Below, piece after piece: positions 11,985 through 23,314 of a stretch of DNA of 64,000 bases. The stretch lies in assembly GCA_958450365.1 (NCBI GenBank), contig CAUEEP010000755.1:558001-622000 (forward strand), given 5' to 3'. The notes beneath the pieces were generated by a model that was given only the letters and a program-made list of their open reading frames with translations, did no database searches and was not told the DNA's origin. Origin of the DNA: Mesorhabditis belari. Its lineage: Eukaryota > Nematoda > Chromadorea > Rhabditida > Rhabditidae. The first letter of the stretch is position 1. Each line of letters starts with the position of its first letter. The position numbers and the translations under genes were made by a program.

Positions 11985-14900
11985 ATGTCAAAAAAGTTGA
12001 GTCGACAAGGTAAATGCTTTTAAAAAAATGATTAATTGAGCTAATTAATTGAGCTAATTAAGCTTTTAATTAAGCTTTTAATTTAGCTTTTAATTTAGCT
12101 TATTAGCTTATTAACTTAGAACAATTACCGTTTTTCAACTTTTCAGAGACAATCGATAGCGCGCTTGGAGTGGCTTTTAAAGTAAGTTGAAGCTTTGAAC
12201 ATTTTTCAAGTAAAAGTTATCATTTCGATGGGTTCTGTTAAGCGGTTCTTAGTTTCGGTTATATAGTTTTTTTTCTATTTTCCACCCAAAACAGCAAACT
12301 GATCGTCAAAAAAAGCTTACTACAGGCGCTACAACGGGGGCCACCGGTTCAGGCTCGGGCTCAGGCTAGAGCTCAGGCTCGGGCTCAGGCTAGAGCTCAG
12401 GCTCGGGCTCAGGCTAGAGCTCAGGCTCGGGCTCAGGCTAGAGCTCAGGCTCGGGCTCAGGCTAGAGCTCAGGCTCGGGCTCAGGCTAGAGCTCAGGCTC
12501 GGGCTCAGGCTAGAGCTCAGGCTCGGGCTCAGGCTAGAGCTCAGGCTCGGGCTCAGGCTAGAGCTCAGGCTCGGGCTCAGGCTCCGGGCAAATTTTTCTC
12601 CACACAAATTATTATACATACCGTATTTTCTCTAATAGTAGTGCACCCCGGCGAGCCGAGTTGATGACTATTTTACGGTTTCTAAATTTTCACAGAAGCT
12701 CAACACTCAAATCCCCTACAAGATCTCATCGTCAGCTACATTTCCCGACCCCACATCGATAGGTTCTGATAAGCGGTTCTCGAGATTATGAGGAATTTAG
12801 GCAACGCTCAGGGTGGGCTACTCTATTAGAGAGAATACGGTATCTAAAACCAGCTACGCGTGCATTCTAGCTTTCCGTAGTACGCGCGGATATTCTATCT
12901 AGAGGTACTGAGAGCACATAGCACAAATCTGATTGCAGATTCGGATTCCTCACCCTCGAAAACCCCAGAGTACAAATTTTCAGCTTTCTAGCTCACTTTG
13001 TTGTAATTTTACATTAACGTATTTTGTATTGTCGCGTAGGCATGACAGACAAACGGATTGACGTTTTGTTGCTTGAAATGCTTGAAATACTGCCAAAGTT
13101 TCTCGAAAAACTACTTGATTTATTTTTTAGTATCTAGTAGCCTCTATTGTACAATTTTATCTATGTAAAGAGTAAATTTACATTTCTTTGCGTAGAAGAA
13201 CGTCACAAAAATCAAAATATCGCTTATCAAGACAGAAAGCTGAATATCATTCGTCTTTAGTTCTAAATGCAGAATAGACATTCAATTGCTTGGATTACGG
13301 AAGACTTTAACAAGACACGATACTAGTTTACAGTCTTGTTAAGCTAAAAAAAGTAGAAGCAATTTAAATTGCAATTTAGAAGCAATTTAAAACAAAAACC
13401 GTGAATTTAAAAGCATAATTTCTTCACAAAAATTATCTGAAAAAGTAAGCCAGATTAGGCTTAAAGTGTAGATAAATTCTATCGAGAAGTATTGTAACTC
13501 TTTAAGAGCCGAACATGCTAACAGACTCTAAGCGTACTCTACATAAATATTGGTACAGTGTACTCTATTTAGATATTGGTACAGTGTACTCTACCTAGAT
13601 CTTGGTACAGTGTACTCTACATAGATCTTGGTACAGTGTACTCTACATAGATCTTGGTACAGTGTACTCTACATAGATCTTGGTACAGTGTACTCTACAT
13701 AGATCTTGGTACAGTGTACTCTACATAGATCTTGGTACAGTGTACTCTACATAGATCTTGGTACAGTGTACTCTACCTAGATCTTGGTACAGTGTACTCT
13801 ATTTAGGCGTACTCTACATAGATCTCCTTAATTTCAGATTTCCGATGTAGTGGGTATTGATTCAAAAAGAATTCACGATTCGATGCGAAAGAAAAGCGTG
13901 AAAAACGATGTCGAAATGGGGAATAAACAAGCACAGAAAGAAGCCGAAGAAATCTTGAAAAATGCAGTGGAAAAGAAAGGAGAAGATCGAGAAGATCGAG
14001 AAGAAATGACATTAAATAATGATCATGTTCTTGAGATACTTAATTATATCAACAAAGTGAAAAACGATGAAGAAGAGAAGAAAAAGAAAGTGGTCAGTGT
14101 TCGGTTAAGTATTGGTTAAGCGGTTAAGCATTGGTTAAGCATCGTTTAAGCATCGGTTAAGCATCGATTAAGCATCGTTTAAGCATCGGTTAAGCATCGG
14201 TTAAGCATCGGCTAAGCATCGGTTAAGCATCGGTTAAGCGGTTAAGCATCGGTTAAGCGGTTAAGCATCGGTTAAGCATCGGTTAAGCATCGGTTAAGCA
14301 TCGTTTAAGCATCGGTTAAGCATCGTTTAAGCCTCAATCAAGCGGCTAAGCATCGGTTAAGCCTCGATTAAGCAGCTAAGCAATTTTTAACCTTTATAAA
14401 GTCATTTCAATGCTTTCAAGTAAGACTTTTAGTTGCCCTTTATGCTCATAAGTTGCAAACAAACCCTTTCTAATGCACTGGATTCTTTATTATCATTTCC
14501 AGACTCACGGTTGTTCTGTTTTCCTTCAACTTTTCCTCGGTCTTCCCTTCTCAATTCTTTTCATTTACATTGGATACAATCATCAAAATGAGTTGTTTTT
14601 TAATTTCCATTTAATTAAACTCCATTTTTTATCTATTCTAGTTGTACGTTGATCTCAAAGTTGCCTATTTGGTTAATCGTTTTGGGTGTGATCAGTGCGA
14701 TTCGCTGTGCATTGACGGTGTTCAGCTGGATCGCTTGGAAAGCGGTAAATGGAATGGAAAATGGAAAAATTATACAAGATTTTCTCTCTAGCAATCTCCA
14801 GAGACAGCGGGAGCCGTTGAAGCGCTCGACAAATGTTGTGCGTCAGCTAATTTCATCTGGTAAGTTAGTGAGGTAACTTTCGAAAGTCAAAAGCCAAAAG

Positions 14901-15846
14901 TCAAAAGTCAAATCTAGATTTTAAAAGACATTTTTTGGGGCAAACCAAGTCAGAATAGAACAGAACAGATCCAGGCAAAGCCAGAGCAAATCCTAGCAGA
15001 ATTAGAGCTAGAACAGTGCCAGAGTCAGACTGGGAACAACGATAGAATAGAGTCAGAGTCAGCTTGACTTTCTTGGTCTTGAAACAACGATAGAATAGAG
15101 TCAGAGTCAGCCTAAATTTCCTGATCTTGGTCCAGATCACAAAAATCCAAGAATCCGATGATCTGGACCAGATTAGACGACTAAAATCTTTAGGTTTAGT
15201 CTCTAGTTTAGCCTCTAGTTCAGCCTCTAGTTTAGCCAGATTCAGCTTATTTCCAAGATTCGCTAGATCTAGTAAACTTGACTAGTTTCACCGAAAAATT
15301 GCAATCTTAAGCGAATAACTTCTTTAAAATTTGAAATTTTCGTTAGCTATTTCGTTTTTTTTTTTAGAAACTAGATGTAATTCAGCGTTTTTACATGTAA
15401 AATGTAAAATAACAGAGAAATTAGTGACGAGTAACGAATTAGAAACCAAAAAATAATCTTAAACATTGATCACTCAGCTTTTCTCGTTGATCTATTATTT
15501 CTTTTTAAAAAAAAAACAAGATACGAGTAAAATATGTAGATTTGCAAAGGAAAATGAATGGAAAAAAAAAGCTGATCAATCTTTTAGGACAATTTACGGT
15601 TGCTATCTTCTTTGGGATCATTGGAACGATTACACCTACGAGGACAAGCTGAGTCCACTTTTCTGTGACCATTCAGTGATGATTGTGAGGTAAGGAAAGC
15701 CGATAAAGCTATCAATAAATGGAAAAAAAAACTTTAGCAAAATGGTGATTGCTTTATTTTACGTGGGTTTATTGATTGTTGGTGTGGCGCTTGGGTGTTG
15801 CTGCTGTTTTGCGTGTTGCGGCGCTGCGAAACTCATCAATGAATAG
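11985..15846 (+). CDS. TMEM272-like four-pass membrane protein, paralogue A
   Basis: Eight exons fit in phase: 11985-12009, 12147-12181, 13838-14092, 14503-14591, 14642-14744, 14792-14859, 15588-15689, 15738-15846, giving 261 residues. A charged, lysine/glutamate-rich cytosolic N-terminal half of about 105 residues is followed by four hydrophobic segments: [50 protein letters not shown] (amphipathic/short) and [18 protein letters not shown], ending in a cysteine cluster ([12 protein letters not shown]). The layout, with a Cys right before the second segment and a Trp-rich third segment ending in CDH, resembles TMEM272-like proteins; that assignment is inference from pattern. Function is unknown. 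It is a clear paralogue of the gene at 19006-23090, with equal exon lengths in the membrane part (89, 68 and 102 nt). AATAAA follows the stop. Confidence 0.82.
12345..12585. repeat. 24-bp GC-rich minisatellite
   Basis: About ten copies of a 24-bp unit (GGCTCGGGCTCAGGCTAGAG plus CTCA) in intron 2 of paralogue A. It is conspicuously GC-rich against its AT-rich surroundings. Confidence 0.95.
12617..12842. repeat. Palindromic element with TACCGTATTTTCTCTAATAG ends
   Basis: The left end TACCGTATTTTCTCTAATAG and the right end CTATTAGAGAGAATACGGTA are near-perfect inverted repeats about 225 bp apart. The element at 20742-21174 has related ends, and a similar left end occurs at about 5680. Confidence 0.8.
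13540..13815. repeat. 26-bp minisatellite
   Basis: About ten copies of a 26-bp unit containing GGTACAGTGTACTCTACATA and then GATCTT, immediately before exon 3 of paralogue A. Each unit contains the self-complementary stretch GTACAGTGTAC. Confidence 0.95.
14095..14385. repeat. 11-bp minisatellite GGTTAAGCATC
   Basis: About 25 copies of GGTTAAGCATC with short GGTTAAGC variants begin right at the 5' splice site after exon 3 of paralogue A. Confidence 0.92.
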
Positions 15847-16473
15847 CTAGAGGTTAGATTATCGAAAATCTATGCTAATTTGTATTAAATCTATGGATTA
15901 AAAGCTAAATAAAGGTTTTTAAGTGGTTGTTTTTCATCAGAAATACACTTGGATTGAAGAAATGAAATGGAATGGAAGGGAAGGGAAAGACTAACTGTAA
16001 ACTATTTTTCGATTAGCCTAGGTCAGCACCAGATCATCAACTAGTCCTGAAATGAAAGGGGAAAGACTAACTGCAAACTATTAGCCGAGTCCAGTACCAG
16101 ATCATCAACTATTCCTGCATCTGCCCTTGTCTAGCTAAACAGTGAAACACAATATTTTCAACAAATCAATCATCATTCTGTCTTTCATCTTTTTATTTCT
16201 CACTTGCATTCCCACCATTTCCTCTTTCCTTAGCAAAGATGGAAAAGATAAGAGTGTTGAAAAAGAACATTGTTTGCTGTGAAATTGGAATAAAATGGAA
16301 TCGGTTTAAGGCTTCGAAAGTGATCTCTAATTGTAAAACGATTGTGAATATCTAAAGATTATCGTAAAAAATGTCAGACTACGTTTTCTCTATAATCATC
16401 TCCAACAGATCAGTAACTCTATAAAGCAAAGAAATTAATGACAAAGTTTGAAACCAAAAAGAACCTTTGATCT

Positions 16474-16525
16474 TCTGCTTATCGGGTAGATGTTCTACCA
16501 CTGAGCTATCGCCTTCTTTACCCAA
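16474..16525 (-). tRNA. tRNA relic (D-arm and anticodon arm)
   Basis: Read on the minus strand, GATAGCTCAGTGGTAGAAC forms a D-arm and TCTAC/GCAGA a partial anticodon stem with loop CCGATAA (GAT at the anticodon position). Position 33 is C and not the invariant T, and the T-arm is broken. Very likely a pseudogene. Confidence 0.45.
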
Positions 16526-16534
16526 AAAATAGGA

Positions 16535-16630
16535 AAGACAAGGAAGAAGAGAGGAAGAAGAGAGGAAGAAGAGAGGAAGAAGTAAGGAAGAAGAAAGGAA
16601 GAAGAAAGGAAGAAGAAAGGAAGAAGAAAG
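16535..16630. repeat. Purine-rich ~10-bp repeat
   Basis: Tandem GAGGAAGAA and AAGGAAGAA units, about ten copies, next to the tRNA relic. Confidence 0.85.
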
Positions 16631-17304
16631 AGATTCACTATTTAGCTATTCACAACTAGAAATGTGTCCAGAAAACTAATAGAACTGAATTGCATTACAT
16701 TACATTACATTGCATTGCATTGCTTTAGCGCTGTATTCTCGATTATAAAATGCTTTTTGTTTATTTGTTTATGTTCATTTTCAAATCTCAAACATTGTAG
16801 CTTTTTATGAATTTAGATTCAATTCAATCTATTTAAGTTCACTTAAAGAAATCCCAGTGCTACGATGAGAATAGCATTGTGAAATTTGGGAAAAACAAAC
16901 AAAAACAGTGAAAAGATGAATGGGGAAAAGAGAGAAAGATGAGAGAAAAAAAAGGCATAAAAACGCTTGGATCTTTGTGAAAAACTGACAACAAAAAAAG
17001 GCGGAAAGCCGAAAAAGCACAAAAAGACCTTCATCAGATCGATTTGGGGGCCTTTTTTTTTGAAGATTTCTATCCTTCGTCAACCAAAAACTGTTTTCAT
17101 TTGAATTTTAACTTTTCACCTATTCAGTTGGATCATTTCTTTTCCCTTAAACCTTTTTTCCTTAAACTAAAACTTTCTGATTTAAAAACTCTAATATTTT
17201 CTTTGCAAAAGTGTGTTTTTCAGAGATTTCTATCGCTTTTAGCTTAATTAAAAGGTAATTTTTGAGAAAACTTTTGAATTTTTGAAGAAATTTAGGTATG
17301 GAAA

Positions 17305-17916
17305 TGGGAGTGGGACAAATGCTACCTTTTTTTTGCGCACCCGGACATTTGCGCACCTTTTTTTCCGCACCTTGCCCATTAGCGCACCTTTTTTCGCGTT
17401 GAAAATTTGAATTCGACACCCTCAAATTACCTAGAAAAAGAACTTTTGAAATAGAAATTGGCTAATATTAGCTTTTTAGAGCTTTTTTAAAACGCGAAAA
17501 AAGGTGCGCTAATGGGCAAAGTGCGGAAAAAAAGGTGCGCAAATGTCCGGGTGCGCAAAAAAAAGGCCGCATTTGTCCCACTCCCTCCAAAAGTTGTTTT
17601 TCTAGGTAATTTTCGGGCGTAGAATCGAAATTTTGACATAACAGAGCGTGTGGAACCAATTTGAAAGATAAAACGGCTAGATCAAACTACAGAAAATTGC
17701 CGATGTCCGTATAACTCCGCCCGTTTGTTTCCACAAGCTCTGTTATGTCAAAATTTCGATTCTACGCCCTAAAATTACCTAGAAAAACAACTTTTGGTAT
17801 AGAAATTGGTTAATATTAGCTTTTTAGAGCTTTTTTAAAACGCGAAAAAAGGTGCGCTAATGGGCAAGGTGCGGAAAAAAGGTGCGCAAAAAAAAGGTAG
17901 CATTTGTCCCACTCCC
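17305..17916. mobile_element. hAT-like composite inverted-repeat element
   Basis: Ends read GGGAGTGGGACAAATGCTAC and its reverse complement, extending about 100 bp inward through GCGCACC-rich sequence. The flanks repeat TATGGAAA on both sides (17297-17304 and 17917-17924), an 8-bp target duplication of hAT size. A third copy of the end lies inside at about 17480-17585. There is no transposase frame. Confidence 0.8.
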
Positions 17917-18081
17917 TATGGAAAATGAAAAATTTGATTTAACGAATATTTCGAATCTAAAAACTGAACTCTACTATTAAATTTTACATTGTTTTTAGAA
18001 AATTAATGTTTGTCAGCATCAAGTCAAGCTTATATTTTAGTTACTATTGTTATTATTGAATGATTTGTCTATTCCCATGTA

Positions 18082-18459
18082 CAGGCGCACAATTACCCGC
18101 ACTCAGTTCAAATTCACATTTTAACCTTCGATTCCTAATCGAAATTCATTGTTTTCTAGTAAAAATTAACTAGATTTTGGAAATAAGAAGTAAAAAAAGA
18201 GTAAATGAAGCTGGTTTTTCTTTGATTTTAAAACATTGAAACATTGAAAAACTAGAAAATCGCGATTCCGTCGCAGGAAACGCGTGTCGCAACTTTGCAG
18301 CGCTCTAGCAAAAGTTTAGAAACTTTTCTGATCAAATCCAGAAAACACATTGTACGAGAAGTATTCTATTTAATAATAAAAAAAGAATTAGGTCAATTGA
18401 TTGACTCTTCGTTAAGCTGGAGAATCTGAACTGAGTGCGGGTCATTGTGCGTCACCCTG
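18082..18459. mobile_element. Tc1/mariner-type short element, 378 bp
   Basis: The ends CAGGCGCACAATTACCCGCA and (inverted) CAGGGTGACGCACAATGACC continue into CGCACTCAGTTC on both sides. Each end is flanked by TA. No coding capacity. Confidence 0.8.
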
Positions 18460-19005
18460 TAAATGTGATCTCCTGTGAAAAGAGCTGGAATACGGAATAT
18501 AGTAGTTTTTCCTAAGCTATGTCCTCTTTCTCTTTCTACCGTAATCTTTTTCCATTTTTTATTCCGTGCTTATCCCTTTCATCGCCAAGAAGGAGAGTTC
18601 CTTTGGATCGCTTAGGAGGACAAGGTTCACTCTTTTTAACTTAATCTCAAAATTAATCTCTAAATTCTAGTTCTAGTCCATATCCGTTTACTCCTAGGGA
18701 AAATGTTTGAAGCGATAATAATATTGAAATGAATTGAAGAGTTGAACGCATTCTAATAAAAGCTAGGCAATTTCTTCAAATTTCTTCCCTATTTACGTTT
18801 CTTTTTCCAAATCTACCCGGAAATTTCTCAAAGAATGTTTTTGTTTTTCCCACTCTGCTATGCCATTTAGAACTCTGCAAAAAAAGAAAATAGAAAAAAG
18901 AAAACGAAATTCTCCCTTTTCTTTTCTCCTTTCAGCCTTCATCAACATTTTTTGACTTACTTCACGAAATTTTCGTCTCAAAGTTGACAAATTTCGATTT
19001 ATTCA

Positions 19006-22000
19006 ATGCCTATACCAAAGAAATTCACAAAACAAGGCAAGTTTTTGAACATCTAGCTATTAAAATTATTTATCTTATCAGAAAAACTTTAGAAAGTATT
19101 GATGGAGCACTTGGAGCTGTTTATAAGGTGGGTAGCAAAAAAAACTATTTATCCCGTTGAATTTAAAGCTCTTAAACGATTCAAATAGGAATCTATTTAC
19201 TTTAAATGTTGCTAAAATCAACCTAACTACAGTAAAGCTATCAATTAGCCCAGTAACCTATCAACTAACCTATCAACTAACCTATCAACTAACCTATCAA
19301 CTAGCCTATTAACTAACCTATCAACTAACCTATCAACTAACCTATCAACGAACCTATCAACGAATCTATCAACTAGCCTATCAACTAGCCTATCAACTAG
19401 CCTATTAACTAACCTATTAACTAACCTATTAACTAGCCTATCAACTAACCTATCAACTAACCTATCAAACTAATCTATCAACGAATCTATCAACGAATCT
19501 ATCAACTAGCCTATCAACTAGCCTATCAACTAACCTACCAACTAACCTATCAACCTAGTAAATCTACCAATTAGTAAAGTTTTCAAGAGCAAACCAAGCA
19601 AAAGCAAGTAAATCGTCGCCAAGGCTCTATCAGTGAACACCGTGTTGATGGGAATCCGCATTTTCTTTACTTCAAATCCGATAATTGACATCTTGTTTGT
19701 AGCCGCTAATCTAAATTTGAAAAATTATAAAAAAAAAAGAAAAGTAAAAAAAATTGTAAGTTTTAACTAAGTTTAGATTAGAAAAGCACAAAAAATGAAG
19801 CTTTTTGCGACAAACTACAAAGGCTTTTGTCCTACGGTATTTTGAGGCGCAAAATAGAATGCCAAGTTTAATGAAATCGCTAACTCTTGCAAGATTGAAA
19901 GATGCAAGATTGAAAGATGCAAGATTGAAAGATGCAAGATTGAAAGATCCAAGATAGCAAGATCCAAGATTGCAAGATCCAAGATAGCAAGATCCAAGAT
20001 TGCAAGATCCAAGATTGCAAGATCCAAGATTGAAAGATGCAAGATTGAAAGTTCCAAGATTGCAAGATTTGTTGATGAAATCGAGCCCTGGTTTATAGAT
20101 TTTCAAGCCTATTAAAATACTTTTCGTTCTATATAACTTAATAAACTTTCAAATCAACATTTCATTTATTCTAGATCACTGAAATGACAGGCTTTGAAAC
20201 GAAAAGTTTTCACGATTCGGTGAGGAAAAAAGTTGATGAGAGAAAGGAATCAAAAATGGTGAATGATGTGGAAATGGGGAGGTCAAAGCTGAGAGAAGAA
20301 ACGAAACAATTGCTGAAAGGTGGGAGAAGACAAAAAGAAACATTTCTATTAGTAGAACTAATAGAAGTGGATTTGTTTTCGTATTCTAGACTAAAATCGG
20401 GAACTCTCTTTGCCCTTGTATTTCCTTTTTCTTTGGCAAAAAGAAATTGAATAACTGAACGATGAATAACTGAAAGATCGAGGGTTCAATCCCCTCTCCA
20501 AAAATCTTTCTTTCCTATTTGTTATGACTTTACAATGTATTTTTTCTAGAAGCTGTCGAAAAGCGAGATTTGATTGAGGGTGAAACGAGTGCGATACCAA
20601 TTCTAAACAACGAGCAATTACAAGAAGTATTTAAAGTATTAGAGGAAGCGGATGAGAAAAAGAAAACGCAAGAACCGGAGGGAAATGTGAATAAAGTGAA
20701 GAAAGGGGTGAGTGGATTGAAATGATAAAATGGAAAAGACATACCGTAAATACTGTAATAGTAGCCCCATCCCCATAATGACGGTGCGGAGTGTTGCGTA
20801 GTCTAGCTTTGAACGCGTTTTTCTCGACACTGGTTTAAGCTACAATGCTACAAGATATATCAAAAAAATAGCTGAAATTCAGGGCTATTTTTTGATACCT
20901 AAACGAGCATTGTAGCATAAAGCAGCACGGAGAACGGGATGTTTAAAGTTAGACTACGCAACAATCCCGAAAAAAACGCGTTTTTCTCGACACTGGTTTA
21001 AGCTACAATGCTCGCTTAGATATCAAAAAATAGCTGAAATTCAGGGCTATTTTTTCATACCAAAGACGCATTTTTTGAAAGTACGAGTGCTTTGAAAAAA
21101 TGAAATACAAAAAAAACTTTTGCGACTACGCGACTGTACGAGGGGGCTGGGGTACTATTAAAGTATTCACGGTAAATGTCAATTGGATTAGAGTTGATCT
21201 TTTATCTTTATCATGCCATTCTAGATGACAATCGGTGCTGCTTTAGTGACATTGTTGATCTTTGGACCGATGGCTGTCACAATTTTCCTTGTCGGATACT
21301 TTCATGAGGATGAGTGAGTCAGAAATTTTTCTTTTAACTCTTCGAACTTGTTAAGGAATAGCAGTGCTATGTATATCTATAGACTACAGTACTCCGGTGT
21401 ACTGTAGTTTGGTACTTTGAGCTTCAAAAAAGGGACTCGAAATCGAGAACAGAACAATTGATTACTTTAGAAATGAAAGAAACTTTATTTTTACGGTAAT
21501 CGGAACGGAACGTAACGGGACGGAACGGGACGGAACGTAACGGGACGGAACGTAACGGGACGGAACGTAACGGGACGGAACGTAACGGGACGGAACGTAA
21601 CGGGACGGAACGTAACGGGACGGAACGTAACGGGACGGAACGTAACGGGACGGAACGTAACGGGACGGAACGTAACGGGACGGAACGTAACGGGACGGAA
21701 CGTAACGGGACGGAACGTAACGGGACGGAACGTAACGGGACGGAACGTAACGGGACGGAACGTAACGGACGGAACCACGGACGGAACGTAACGGGACGGA
21801 ACGTAACGGGACGGAACGTAACGGGACGGAACGTAACGGGACGGAACGTAACGGGACGGAACGTAACGGGACGGAACGTAACGGGACGGAACGTAACGGG
21901 ACGGAACGTAACGGGACGGAACGTAACGGGACGGAACGTAACGGGACGGAACGTAACGGGACGGAACGTAACGGGACGGAACGTAACGGGACGGAACGTA

Positions 22001-23090
22001 ACGGGACGGAACGTAACGGGACGGAACGTAACGGGACGGAACGTAACGGGACGGAACGTAACGGGACGGAACGTAACGGGACGGAACGTTAACATTTCAT
22101 GGTTTACGCTTCAAAAGTTTAAGCTTCTTTTCTCTAGATGTCCGATTGAGCGAATGCCGAATTGGTTGCGAATCTCTGGGCTTATTTGGATCGCTAGTCT
22201 AATCACAACACTTATTGATCTTTTTGCTATATATAAGGTATTCAGAATTTTACAAATTTCCCGGAGAAAAGAAGAGAAGACAAAAATGGATATCTTTTAG
22301 AAATCGAAATCTCTACAAACGTCTACCGAACGAGTCAACTCGATCATTCGCTTTATGAGCTTTATTTGGTACGTCTTTTACTCTAGATCATTGAATATTA
22401 TAAAAACATCGATATTCAAAGTGATTCTAAAACAATCTTTCCAAGTCGAGTAAACGAGGAAGAGGATTTCAACCTAAAAAATGCAGTACTCATCAGAATC
22501 CAGACCTAACTTCTGGCCTAGATCTGGCTAGAGCCTAGATCTGTTGATAGCTTGGTCTGGTAAAATCTATCGGCTATTCCCTAGATCAGAATATTCTTGC
22601 TTTACCAATTACAGGTGCTGTTACGGAATCTATCTAATCTGGGACATTTGGGATGCGTATGTGACGGACGATTCTCAAGTGGACACTTATTGTCATCCAA
22701 CTGTCATGTTGTTCAGGTATTATTCAAGAAATGGTTTACATTGTTAAGTTCAGAATATCCTTTAAATTATCTGGCTTAGTTTACATTGCTTTTTGAGTTA
22801 AGATTCTCTTTTCTTAGGCTCTAGTTTTGCGCAGGAGTTTGTCAAAGTCTTCAAGAAACAGCTGATTGAGAGAAGGCTGTCTTTAGACTTAGTTTTAGTC
22901 GATGTGTCTTGACGCTAAACTCTAAGCTAAGCTAGATTCGATTCTATTCAATTTAAAACAAAAGCAGCAATAAGTTAGCTTTTCATGACGAAATTTCAGC
23001 AAGATTATCATCGGTCTTTTCATTACCGGATGGGCGATTGCGGGTGTAATATTGACATGTCTTTGCATATGTTTGTTTCTTGGTTGTTAA
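19006..23090 (+). CDS. TMEM272-like four-pass membrane protein, paralogue B
   Basis: Nine exons fit in phase: 19006-19036, 19093-19127, 20175-20319, 20550-20707, 21225-21313, 22138-22237, 22301-22368, 22615-22716, 23000-23090, giving 272 residues. Exon 1 ends at a GC donor (GCAAGT), confirmed by phase and by alignment to paralogue A. The N-terminal half is charged and diverged, though SIDGALGAVYK and FHDSVRKK...VNDVEMG match A. Membrane segments are ALVTLLIFGPMAVTIFLVGY, MPNWLRISGLIWIASLITTL, CCYGIYLIWDIW and IIIGLFITGWAIAGVILTCL, ending in a Cys-rich tail. The membrane-half exons have the same lengths and phases as in A, so the pair arose by tandem duplication. One extra exon exists in the charged region. 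Function unknown; the TMEM272 resemblance is an inference. Confidence 0.83.
19240..19560. repeat. 12-bp minisatellite CTATCAACTAAC
   Basis: About 26 copies of CTATCAACTAAC/CTATCAACTAGC in intron 2 of paralogue B. Confidence 0.95.
19885..20065. repeat. 15-bp minisatellite
   Basis: About 12 copies of a 15-bp unit AAGATTGAAAGATGC / AAGATTGCAAGATCC. Because the unit is divisible by three, all minus-strand frames stay open across it; these are not genes. Confidence 0.93.
20455..20497 (+). tRNA. tRNA 3'-half relic
   Basis: GAGGGTTCAATCCCCTCTCC is a well-formed T-arm and start of an acceptor strand. There is no matching 5' half upstream. It lies in intron 3 of paralogue B. Confidence 0.35.
20742..21174. 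mobile_element. Palindromic MITE-like element in paralogue B intron 4
   Basis: Left end TACCGTAAATACTGTAATAG and right end (inverted) TACCGTGAATACTTTAATAG. Inside is a direct duplication beginning GCGTTTTTCTCGACACTGGT at about 20815 and 20980. Related ends occur at 12617-12842. Confidence 0.75.
21505..22090. repeat. 15-bp minisatellite GGGACGGAACGTAAC
   Basis: About 38 nearly identical copies of a 15-bp unit, interrupted once near 21765-21782 by a short deletion and GGAACCACGGAC junction. It fills intron 5 of paralogue B almost up to exon 6. The long minus-strand reading frame across it is only a translation of the repeat. Confidence 0.97.
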
Positions 23091-23314
23091 TTTTTGTTAG
23101 TTAGTGTTTTATAAGGTTCATTTGTTCTACATTTGTCATTCATTTGTTATTCATTTGTTTATATTTGTCATTTCTTCATTTGTTTTAATCTTAGATCGAT
23201 TCATTGAAACGCGTTTGTTCAAAGCGCTTTATTTCTCTATATCTTCGTGTTCTTAATATATCCTCGTGTTCTCTATACCCTCGTGTTCTTGCAAACGCCG
23301 AAAAAACAAATGCT

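Larger units (their letters stand above)
15847..19005. other. Intergenic region between the two paralogues
   Basis: No gene was recognised. It holds a tRNA relic (16474), a GAGGAAGAA simple repeat, a hAT-like element (17305) and a CAGG-ended element (18082). Short frames here are AT-rich noise. Confidence 0.6.

Noticed and set aside
12329..12619. Ser/Leu/Pro-repeat reading frame on the minus strand
   Set aside because: Pure translation of the 24-bp minisatellite inside an intron of paralogue A.
21424..22095. 223-codon reading frame rich in TFRPV
   Set aside because: It is only the translation of the 15-bp minisatellite; a unit divisible by three keeps frames open.
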